From Clostridia bacterium (GTDB taxonomy: Bacteria > Bacillota_A > Clostridia > Christensenellales > CAG-138): 8,389 bases of DNA. The notes beneath the pieces were generated by a model, which was given only the letters and a program-made list of their open reading frames with translations, did no database searches and was not told where the DNA came from. Numbering within the stretch: position 1 is the first letter of the stretch; each line of letters starts with the position of its first letter. The position numbers and the translations under genes were made by a program. Location of the stretch: the NCBI GenBank assembly GCA_017553815.1, contig JAFZJT010000135.1, forward strand, positions 1-8,389, in the 5' to 3' direction. Below are positions 1-4,899 of the stretch, piece after piece.

Positions 1-2
1 CT

Positions 3-231
3 TTGTGTTACCTATGTATTGTACCAGAACAATTTGAAAAGTTTTTGAAAAAACTCGGCGTTTCCGAACAGCTTAACATATTCCGGCGCATTTCACGAGC
101 GCCCGCATTTGCTTTTTTCGCCAGATTATAGTAAAATTTATAAGGAAAGAATGCTCATTGCCGCATACCGCGCTAAGCCCGATCTGCAAAAAGCTGTGGA
201 TATTCTGCTTGGACTTGAAAAGAACGGCTGA
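3..231 (+). pseudogene. C-terminal end of an unidentified protein, apparently frameshifted
   Basis: The frame starting at base 3 is open from the window edge and reads like real protein (PEQFEKFLKKLGVSEQLN, then FRRISRAPAFAF) until a stop near 126. The frame starting at base 1 then continues convincingly (SPDYSKIYKERMLIAAYR, then AKPDLQKAVDILLGLEKNG) to a TGA at 229-231. Removing one T from the six-T run at 113-118 would join the two frames, so this is either a true frameshift in a decaying gene or a sequencing/assembly homopolymer error. The 5' end lies outside the window. I do not recognise the family. The visible part is charged, likely helical, and has no membrane segment. An alternative is that the 49-231 frame alone is a small gene from ATG 150, but no good ribosome binding site supports that. 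Confidence 0.4.
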
Positions 232-252
232 GAGGCATTTTTTGTTATATGA

Positions 253-345
253 AGCGCCGCGCGGAAGGCGAGCGAAGCGAGAGCGGAAGTGCGGCGCTCG
301 GCGCTGGCGGCCGCCAATTTGCACGTCACATTAATATGCGCATAT
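253..345. repeat. GC-rich intergenic palindromic repeat region
   Basis: Three nested symmetries lie in this non-coding stretch. AGCGCCGC (253-260) pairs perfectly with GCGGCGCT (291-298) around a purine-rich loop made of GCGAGCG/AAGCGAGAGCGG units. GGCGGCCGCC (306-315) is a perfect 10-bp palindrome. ATATGCGCATAT (334-345) is a perfect 12-bp palindrome. No start codon with a ribosome binding site opens a convincing frame here. The organisation suggests a dispersed intergenic element or a decayed miniature mobile element; this is inference, because other copies cannot be seen in the window. Confidence 0.45.
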
Positions 346-363
346 CCCCCTTTCCACCTCTTT

Positions 364-424
364 ATTCGGCAAAGCGCTTAAATATATCTGTTTTTTGGCG
401 AAAAAAGCCTTGAAAAAGCCGAAT
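364..424. repeat. Inverted repeat upstream of the rpmG promoter
   Basis: ATTCGGC (364-370) is matched by GCCGAAT (418-424). Nested inside is a T6-GGCG-A6 hairpin (391-406). It lies just before the rpmG -35 box, where it could be an upstream terminator or promoter-proximal structure. With 47 nt between the arms it may also be chance. No gene is seen between 232 and 569. Confidence 0.25.
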
Positions 425-430
425 TGAGGA

Positions 431-459
431 TTGACAAACGCTTTCTGCTGAGTTAAAAT
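431..459 (+). promoter_or_regulatory. Sigma-A promoter of the rpmG-secE-nusG operon
   Basis: A perfect -35 hexamer TTGACA (431-436), a 17-nt spacer and TAAAAT (454-459) match the housekeeping consensus with one mismatch. Transcription should start near 466, about 100 nt upstream of rpmG. No second promoter is evident before rplA, so this one probably drives the five-gene run. Confidence 0.85.
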
Positions 460-468
460 AAACAGTAC

Positions 469-491
469 GCCCCCGGTTGGGGGGCTTTATT
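469..491 (+). promoter_or_regulatory. Terminator-like hairpin at the very start of the rpmG leader
   Basis: GCCCCC (469-474) pairs with GGGGGC (480-485) around a 5-nt loop, and TTTATTT (486-492) follows, which is the shape of an intrinsic terminator. It starts only a few bases after the predicted transcription start, so the nascent RNA would be shorter than 30 nt when it forms. It could be a 5'-end stabilising hairpin, a pause/attenuation device for the operon, or a terminator stopping read-through from upstream. Only the structure is visible; the role is inference. Confidence 0.5.
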
Positions 492-569
492 TGAGTTGAG
501 TTTTTGAGGGGTGAAGCGCTTTGGCGCACAACCGCTCTCAGGCTTAAAAAATACAAGGAGGCTCTTAAA

Positions 570-719
570 ATGCGCGTCAAGATCACCCTCGCATGCAGCG
601 AATGCAAGCAGAGAAACTACAATACCTTCAAGAACAAGAAGAACGATCCCGACAGGATCGAGATGAACAAGTATTGCCGTTTCTGCCGCAAGCATACTCT
701 CCATAAGGAATCCAAGTAA
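570..719 (+). CDS. rpmG: 50S ribosomal protein L33 (zinc-binding type)
   Basis: This encodes L33, a small basic protein of the large ribosomal subunit. The 49 residues match the usual family size of about 50. Two CxxC pairs (C9/C12 in CSEC, C36/C39 in CRFC) form the expected zinc site, so this is the zinc-containing paralogue rather than the cysteine-free form used under zinc limitation. The start is fixed by AAGGAG (555-560) upstream of ATG and by the conserved MRVKITLAC beginning. In-frame codons further upstream precede the ribosome binding site and do not resemble L33. It is the first gene of the operon, 11 nt before secE, the standard Firmicutes order. Confidence 0.96.
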   Translation: MRVKITLACSECKQRNYNTFKNKKNDPDRIEMNKYCRFCRKHTLHKESK

Positions 720-730
720 GGAGTTTCGTT

Positions 731-997
731 ATGGCTAAGAATGCAGAAAACGCTGTTAAAAAGCAGGAAACCAACTTCTTCGGCAAGGTCGTGAACTGGT
801 TCAAGAACACCGGAACCTATTTCAAGGAAGTGTTCGCGGAGACCAAGAAGCTGACCTGGCCCACCAAGAAGGAGCTCATCAACTACACCATCGCCGTCAT
901 CGCGTTCGTCGCGCTCATGGCGCTTCTGATCTGGGTTCTCGATTTGATCTTCAGCAACGCCATCTCCGCTCTTGCCAATATCAAGATCGGCGGTTAA
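731..997 (+). CDS. secE: Preprotein translocase subunit SecE
   Basis: SecE is the small essential clamp subunit of the SecYEG protein-conducting channel in the cytoplasmic membrane. The 88-residue protein has a charged N-terminal region (about 1-35), then the SecE signature around residues 34-48 (VFAETKKLTWPTKKE, with the conserved TWP), an amphipathic helix, and one membrane-spanning helix at about 52-74. This is the single-span form typical of Gram-positive bacteria, not the three-span enterobacterial form. AAGGAG ends a few bases before ATG. It lies between rpmG and nusG, with no tRNA gene in the gap. Confidence 0.96.
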   Translation: MAKNAENAVKKQETNFFGKVVNWFKNTGTYFKEVFAETKKLTWPTKKELINYTIAVIAFVALMALLIWVLDLIFSNAISALANIKIGG

Positions 998-1009
998 TGA
1001 GGTCATTGC

Positions 1010-1570
1010 ATGACGGATGAAGTAAGGACTCATTATGGGGACGATACCCCGCTGGACGCCCGTTGGTATGTTGTCCACACCTACTCCGGCTATGAAAACA
1101 AGGTCAAGGAAGACCTTGAGAAGACCGTTGCGAACCGCAACCTTCAGGATCTCATCCTCGAGGTGAAGTATCCCACGGAGCAGGTAACGGAATTCAAGGA
1201 GGGCTCCAAGAAGCCCCGCACGGTGGAGCGCAAGGTGTACCCCGGCTACGTTATGGTCAAGATGATTATGACCGACCGCACCTGGTACGTTGTTCGCAAC
1301 ACCACCGGCGTTACCGGCGTTGTTGGACCCGGAAGTAAGCCCATCCCCCTCACCGACGAAGAAGTCACCGCGATGGGCGTTGAGCGCATTCAGCTTGAGA
1401 TGGATGTTGAGATCGGCGAGACCGTTCGCATCATCTCCGGCGCGTTTGCAAATTTCACGGGCGAAGTCACCGCCGTCGATCCCGAGAAGCAGACCGTTAC
1501 GGTCGTTATCTCGCTGTTCGGCAAGGAAACGCCCTGCGAGCTGGATTTCGTTGAAATTCAGAAGCTTTAA
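1010..1570 (+). CDS. nusG: Transcription termination/antitermination factor NusG
   Basis: NusG binds the RNA polymerase clamp and affects pausing, termination and transcription-translation coupling. The 186-residue protein has the NGN domain at about 17-125 (RWYVVHTYSGYENKVKEDL early, YPGYVMVKM in the middle, VVRNTTGVTGVVG later) and a C-terminal KOW domain at about 130-186 (VRIISGAFANFTGEV, then ELDFVEIQKL). A short variable N-terminal extension (MTDEVRTHYGDDTPLDA) makes it slightly longer than the shortest homologues. GAGG lies 7 nt before ATG. It follows secE by 12 nt and is co-transcribed with it. Confidence 0.96.
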   Translation: MTDEVRTHYGDDTPLDARWYVVHTYSGYENKVKEDLEKTVANRNLQDLILEVKYPTEQVTEFKEGSKKPRTVERKVYPGYVMVKMIMTDRTWYVVRNTTGVTGVVGPGSKPIPLTDEEVTAMGVERIQLEMDVEIGETVRIISGAFANFTGEVTAVDPEKQTVTVVISLFGKETPCELDFVEIQKL

Positions 1571-1625
1571 CGGAAGCATAAACCGTTTTTTACCCCGTAT
1601 GTACTCCGCTTTCGCGGTTTGCATA

Positions 1626-1662
1626 GTGGGAGGAAGGGCTTTGCCCTTACCGCTCGCACCAC
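1626..1662 (+). promoter_or_regulatory. Putative L1-binding ribosomal protein leader of rplK-rplA
   Basis: Between nusG and rplK, GTGG (1626-1629) pairs with CCAC (1659-1662), and GGAAGGGC (1632-1639) pairs with GCCCTT-A-CC (1643-1651) with one bulged A. The two helices are separated by an asymmetric internal loop (GA on one side, GCTCGCA on the other). Two helices flanking an asymmetric loop just before rplK is the known form of the mRNA site by which L1 represses rplK-rplA, mimicking its 23S rRNA site. The ribosome binding site AGGAGG follows at 1672-1677. A second inverted repeat, AAACCG (1580-1585) with CGGTTT (1615-1620), precedes it and may be part of the leader. Confidence 0.65.
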
Positions 1663-1685
1663 ATTATTTTTAGGAGGAATTTATC

Positions 1686-2111
1686 ATGGCAAAGAAGATT
1701 ACCGGCTTTGTCAAGCTGCAGATCCCCGCAGGTAAAGCCACCCCTGCACCGCCGGTCGGCCCCGCACTGGGTCAGCACGGCGTAAACATCATGGGCTTCT
1801 GCAAGGAGTTCAATGAGCGCACCGCCAAGCAGGCAGGTCTGATCATCCCCGTAGTCATCACGGTTTATCAGGATCGCTCGTTCTCTTTCATCACCAAGAC
1901 CCCGCCCGCATCCGTTCTTATCAAGAAGGCATGCGGAATCGAAAAGGGCGCTCCCACCCCCGGCAAAACCAAGGTTGCAAAGATAACCAAGGCGCAGGTC
2001 AAGGAGATCGCCGAACTCAAGATGCCCGACCTTAACGCGGCAAGCGTAGAGGCTGCCATGAGCATGGTTGCCGGCACCGCGCGCAGCATGGGCGTTGACG
2101 TCATCGACTAA
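1686..2111 (+). CDS. rplK: 50S ribosomal protein L11
   Basis: L11 forms the GTPase-associated centre base with 23S rRNA, where translation factors act and the stringent factor senses uncharged tRNA. Its 141 residues equal the family's usual length. The N-terminal domain shows the diagnostic [20 protein letters not shown] (residues 9-28) with the proline-rich hinge, then [12 protein letters not shown]. The C-terminal rRNA-binding domain shows [12 protein letters not shown] and ends with [15 protein letters not shown] upstream of ATG 1686 sets the start. It is followed by rplA after 14 nt and is probably repressed by excess L1 through the leader at 1626-1662. Confidence 0.97.
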   Translation: MAKKITGFVKLQIPAGKATPAPPVGPALGQHGVNIMGFCKEFNERTAKQAGLIIPVVITVYQDRSFSFITKTPPASVLIKKACGIEKGAPTPGKTKVAKITKAQVKEIAELKMPDLNAASVEAAMSMVAGTARSMGVDVID

Positions 2112-2125
2112 GCGAGGTACTTATT

Positions 2126-2815
2126 ATGAAGCATGGAAGAAAGTATAACGAAAAGCTTGCTGTTTTCGATAAGCAGAAGCTGTATGATCCCGAAGAGGGT
2201 CTCGAAGCCGTTCTCGCGACCGCAAGAGCGAAGTTCGATGAGACCGTTGAAGCTCATATCCGCCTCGGCGTTGACTCCCGCCACGCAGACCAGCAGGTTC
2301 GCGGCGCGGTGGTTCTGCCCCACGGCACCGGTAAAACCGTTCGCGTTCTCGTTTTCGCAAAGGGCGACAAGGCTCGCGAAGCGCAGGAAGCGGGCGCCGA
2401 TTTCGTAGGCGATGAAGATCTGGTTCAGAAGATCCAGAAGGAAAACTGGTTCGGTTTCGACGTTTGCGTCGCGACCCCCGATATGATGGGCGTCGTCGGC
2501 CGCATCGGTCGCGTTCTCGGTCCCAAGGGCCTCATGCCCAACCCCAAGAGCGGCACCGTTACCATGGACGTTGCAAAGGCTATCTCCGACATCAAAGCAG
2601 GTAAGGTCGAGTACCGTGTTGACAAGACCAACATCTGCCATTGCCCCGTCGGCAAGGTAAGCTTCGGCAAGGAAAAGCTCGGCGAGAACCTCGCCACGCT
2701 TATGGACGCCATCATCAAGGCAAAGCCCGCTGCGGCGAAGGGTACCTACATTAAGAGCCTCGTACTCTCCACCACCATGGGTCCCGGCGTCAAGTTCAAC
2801 GGAATGAAGTTCTGA
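2126..2815 (+). CDS. rplA: 50S ribosomal protein L1
   Basis: L1 is the protein of the mobile L1 stalk, which helps move deacylated tRNA out of the E site, and is the usual autogenous repressor of rplK-rplA. Its 229 residues match the family length. Signatures are the N-terminal [40 protein letters not shown] (residues about 68-87) and the strongly conserved [18 protein letters not shown] (about 129-146), ending in [14 protein letters not shown] precedes ATG. The gene normally downstream is rplJ; here none follows and an inverted repeat at 2836-2865 closes the operon. Confidence 0.97.
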   Translation: MKHGRKYNEKLAVFDKQKLYDPEEGLEAVLATARAKFDETVEAHIRLGVDSRHADQQVRGAVVLPHGTGKTVRVLVFAKGDKAREAQEAGADFVGDEDLVQKIQKENWFGFDVCVATPDMMGVVGRIGRVLGPKGLMPNPKSGTVTMDVAKAISDIKAGKVEYRVDKTNICHCPVGKVSFGKEKLGENLATLMDAIIKAKPAAAKGTYIKSLVLSTTMGPGVKFNGMKF

Positions 2816-2835
2816 TCTTAATACCAACGAAATTC

Positions 2836-2865
2836 AAACGGAGCAGGCAGCCGCTCGCTCCGTTT
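2836..2865. terminator. Probable bidirectional terminator between rplA and the toxin-antitoxin operon
   Basis: AAACGGAGC (2836-2844) and GCTCCGTTT (2857-2865) form a perfect 9-bp stem with a 12-nt loop. It lies 21 nt after the rplA stop and about 110 nt beyond the end of the convergent antitoxin gene. AAA/TTT at the stem ends give a short U tract in either direction, so it can serve both operons, though no long T run follows. The rest of 2816-2976 holds a second imperfect inverted repeat (GGCAAA near 2874, TTTGCC near 2900) and no gene. I see no start of rplJ. Confidence 0.6.
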
Positions 2866-2976
2866 AGATTACTGGCAAAATCTTCATTTTTGCATGAGCT
2901 TTGCCGTTTTAAATAGTTAGGCTTAACCCTAACCCTTGACATTAGCCCCCCATTTTATCAGCATCATTACTTTAAA

Positions 2977-3984
2977 TTAGGTGAAATTGATATCCTTAGC
3001 ATATGCATAAGAAATGATTTCGCCTTGCTTCGTTGAAGCATATCCTTTCTCTTTGTGAGAATACTCAGAAATTTCAACTGAACCATAGCTCTCAAACTTT
3101 TTATATACGCGATCAAGGACTCCGATCTCAAACTCGGAAAGCATTTCATCCGAAAACTCACTCTCAGGTATAATCTGATGGTTTTCATAGCCATTTTTTG
3201 AGTAGGACACCTCAATATGAGCAATGTGATCACTTGCCATTCTTCCAAGAAGGATATCAAAGTTGTCTGGGACCGGTCCATAAGGCAAATGAACATATTT
3301 CAATCCAGATATTGAAATGCCATTCTCTTTATAGAAGACCATATCCGCATAGTTCAGAAGCTTCATAAGCTTTGTTTTTAGCAAAGACTTACTTTTGTTT
3401 GAAAAATACAAAACCATAGCACAGAGGCGTTCATAATCAAATCTTCTGTATCCGTTTTCCTCGCATGGTTTTTCTGAAAAGAAGCAATTAAAAAGTCTTG
3501 TCTTTGAAAGATACTCATTGCTTTTTTCTATCTTTTCAACCGTGTCAAGCAGTCTCTTTATCTGCTTCTCATCAAGCCCCACCTCATTTTCGGTAAGGTA
3601 AGTCCTCATGTTTTCAGGCTCACGCAAAAAAAACAAAAGACTGTTATGGGCTTTATCTTGGATAGAGCCGTTTTCATATCTGAAAATGGTCTTGTCTCCC
3701 CAATTCATAAGCTTTGCAAAGCTCCGCTGGCTGAGGTTATACTGCTCGCGGATCTTTTTTATTTCTTCTGGAAAAAGAAGCTTATGCTTCCTACGGTATT
3801 CATTATAGGCAGCGACAAGTGTGGCATTATCAAACTCCTCACAGAAAAGCTCTTCACCACATTCCGCACAAATCAATACCCGAGCCTCAACTTCGATTGA
3901 TTCTCCACACACAGCATATGTTTCTTTCTTATTTATGACTTTTATGCTTACTTCTTTTTCGCAATTATCACAATACTTATTCAT
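2977..3984 (-). CDS. MqsA-like antitoxin fused to a Panacea/SocA-like (DUF4065) domain
   Basis: This is the antitoxin and probable autorepressor of the adjacent MqsR-family toxin. The 335 residues read as three parts. Residues 1-50 form a YgiT/MqsA-type zinc finger with C5/C8 (CDNC) and C39/C42 (CAEC). Residues about 72-125 form an Xre-like HTH (IKKIREQYNLSQRSFAKLM, then TIFRYENG, which aligns with the DNA-contacting SRYEKG of E. coli MqsA). Residues about 185-325 form a Panacea-like domain with KTKLMKLLNYAD (203-214) and YVHLPYGPVP (230-239). E. coli MqsA is only 131 residues and lacks the last part. ATG 3984 is preferred over ATG 3993, because GGAG abuts the first but lies 9 nt from the second. 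It starts 17 nt after the toxin stop. The sequence is AT-richer than the flanking genes, suggesting acquisition by transfer. Which domain neutralises the toxin is not shown by sequence. Confidence 0.85.
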   Translation of the reverse strand: MNKYCDNCEKEVSIKVINKKETYAVCGESIEVEARVLICAECGEELFCEEFDNATLVAAYNEYRRKHKLLFPEEIKKIREQYNLSQRSFAKLMNWGDKTIFRYENGSIQDKAHNSLLFFLREPENMRTYLTENEVGLDEKQIKRLLDTVEKIEKSNEYLSKTRLFNCFFSEKPCEENGYRRFDYERLCAMVLYFSNKSKSLLKTKLMKLLNYADMVFYKENGISISGLKYVHLPYGPVPDNFDILLGRMASDHIAHIEVSYSKNGYENHQIIPESEFSDEMLSEFEIGVLDRVYKKFESYGSVEISEYSHKEKGYASTKQGEIISYAYAKDINFT

Positions 3985-4001
3985 CGAAGTCATCTCCTTT
4001 C

Positions 4002-4346
4002 CTAAACAAATTCATCTTCATGGAACCCAAGACACTTTAAAACTACCGATCCGCCCTCATTGGCTATTTTGACTTTAATGTAAAAAGGTATTCCATCAAC
4101 ATTCTTTTTAAACTCCCAAATATCTCCAGGTCGGTTAGGATCGAAATCCTGTTTGGGTCCTTTGTAGTAGTCAACTACAGTCAGCCCCAAAATCTCATCT
4201 TTTGCATCATCGATAGTAAGGCCATATCTTGCTAAATCCTGCAAATTCTTTTTTCTCGGAATGAGTTGAAAAGCTCCAGTTGATACCAGGCGTTTGACAT
4301 TACTAAGATATGCAGCAATATCCGACACACTTGCTTGCTTACTCAC
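4002..4346 (-). CDS. mqsR: MqsR-family toxin (RelE-fold mRNA interferase)
   Basis: MqsR toxins are ribosome-independent endoribonucleases of the RelE fold that cleave mRNA, mostly at GCU in E. coli. This 114-residue protein follows E. coli MqsR (98 residues) along its length: VKRLVSTGAFQLIPRKKN matches the N-terminal helix region, LGLTVVDYYKG matches LSESDFYKS, DIWEFK matches TIWQDV, and FYIKVKI matches VYLKITV. Of the E. coli residues K56, Q68, Y81 and K96, K62 and Y89 are kept here, Q68 is replaced by E78, and the last position is probably H109. A loop (about 63-74, GPKQDFDPNRPG) is longer than in E. coli. GGGGG lies 8 nt before ATG. Toxin first and antitoxin second is the mqsRA order. Confidence 0.85.
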   Translation of the reverse strand: MSKQASVSDIAAYLSNVKRLVSTGAFQLIPRKKNLQDLARYGLTIDDAKDEILGLTVVDYYKGPKQDFDPNRPGDIWEFKKNVDGIPFYIKVKIANEGGSVVLKCLGFHEDEFV

Positions 4347-4369
4347 ATAAATAACCCCCTTCTATATTA

Positions 4370-4398
4370 ATTATACAATAGGTTCCTGTCTTTGTCAA
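4370..4398 (-). promoter_or_regulatory. Promoter of the toxin-antitoxin operon
   Basis: On the minus strand TTGACA (4398-4393), a 17-nt spacer and TATAAT (4375-4370) form a perfect consensus promoter. The predicted start near 4363 leaves a very short leader before the toxin's ribosome binding site. Such a strong promoter needs repression, which the adjacent palindrome could provide. Confidence 0.9.
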
Positions 4399-4401
4399 TA
4401 T

Positions 4402-4423
4402 ATTGCGGTCATGTGACCGCAAT
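4402..4423. promoter_or_regulatory. Palindromic operator candidate for the MqsA-like antitoxin
   Basis: ATTGCGGTCA (4402-4411) and TGACCGCAAT (4414-4423) are perfect inverted arms around a 2-bp centre. The palindrome ends 3 bp upstream of the -35 box of the toxin-antitoxin promoter. MqsA of E. coli represses its operon by binding palindromes in the promoter, so this is the likely autoregulatory site. It differs in sequence from the E. coli ACCT-N-AGGT operator. An AGGAACCT element inside the promoter spacer (near 4380-4387) may be a second, weaker site. Confidence 0.75.
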
Positions 4424-4768
4424 TCATTTGGTTGGTATGCTGCAATTCAAAGTAAGCATAAGTACAAGCAAACTGATTATCATTCAAAACAAGCTTTTCC
4501 ATATGCACCAGATTTAAGGGTTCCTTCCATGTGAGTTTCTCCTTCATCACTTTTCAGTTTCCAGCCCTTTTTATGCTGTCGATACATCATATTCATGCTT
4601 GTTTTCCCATAATTTCCATGTTTAAACCTGCGTTATCTGCTTAATAGAGTAAAAAGCCATTCCATTACGTTATTCTTTTAACCGGCGTAAATTAAGGATT
4701 ACTCATTTTAATTTATAGATAAATTATGGCAAAATTATTAACGAGCGGAAGAAAAGTATATATCGGCT
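4424..4768. other. AT-rich intergenic stretch between the toxin-antitoxin operon and cysK
   Basis: About 345 bp, visibly AT-richer than the ribosomal and cysteine genes, with no strong gene. The only weakly protein-like frame is the 38-codon minus-strand frame listed separately. I found no tRNA, no insertion-sequence ends and no clear direct repeats marking the island boundary. It is probably part of the same acquired segment as the toxin-antitoxin operon. Confidence 0.5.
4480..4596 (-). CDS. Possible small protein or decayed gene fragment (38 residues)
   Basis: A minus-strand frame starts MNMMYRQHKKGWKLKSDEGE and ends GTLKSGAYGKACFE. The frame stays open for about 12 further codons upstream (including KHGNYGKTS), so it may be the remnant of a longer protein rather than a gene with its own start. 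The ribosome binding site is poor (GGGAAAA about 5 nt before ATG). It lies upstream of the toxin-antitoxin promoter on the same strand. Nothing identifies its function, and chance is a real possibility. Confidence 0.22.
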   Translation of the reverse strand: MNMMYRQHKKGWKLKSDEGETHMEGTLKSGAYGKACFE

Positions 4769-4796
4769 TTGACAATTATCGCCGTTGACCTATAAT
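4769..4796 (+). promoter_or_regulatory. Sigma-A promoter of cysK
   Basis: TTGACA (4769-4774), a 16-nt spacer and TATAAT (4791-4796) are both perfect hexamers. Transcription should start near 4803, leaving about 97 nt of leader before the cysK ATG. Confidence 0.88.
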
Positions 4797-4802
4797 ATGA
4801 AA

Positions 4803-4899
4803 CCGAGCGCAAGGGTCGTTTATCCCGCGCATCGGATCATGGTGCGCAGGCAAAGCTCTGCTACCCGCCGCGCTTAGCCAAAACAAGGAGCGGTTTTCC
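4803..4899 (+). promoter_or_regulatory. cysK leader region of unknown regulatory content
   Basis: The leader can form a hairpin from GCGCAT (4827-4832) with GTGCGC (4841-4846) and contains a 12-codon open frame (ATG 4839, stop 4875-4877) rich in Arg and Ser, with no Cys codons and no good ribosome binding site. I see no T-box signature and no SAM-riboswitch core. The AAGGAG for cysK is at 4885-4890. The length allows regulation, but the sequence does not name a mechanism. Confidence 0.3.

Noticed and set aside
617..1624. Long 335-codon minus-strand frame across rpmG, secE and nusG.
   Set aside because: It is antisense to three well-identified conserved genes and has no recognisable domain; it reflects the codon bias of the real genes.
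2108..2827. 239-codon minus-strand frame across rplA.
   Set aside because: Antisense to the clearly identified L1 gene, with low-complexity composition.
2922..2936. Telomere-like CCCTAACCC repeat after rplA.
   Set aside because: Only two adjacent units, no longer array; chance in an AT-rich gap is more likely.
2936..2960. TTGACA at 2936-2941 as a plus-strand promoter.
   Set aside because: No acceptable -10 hexamer at 16-18 nt and no plus-strand gene downstream.
4839..4877. 12-codon open frame in the cysK leader as a regulatory leader peptide.
   Set aside because: No ribosome binding site and no Cys codons, so a cysteine-sensing attenuator is not supported.
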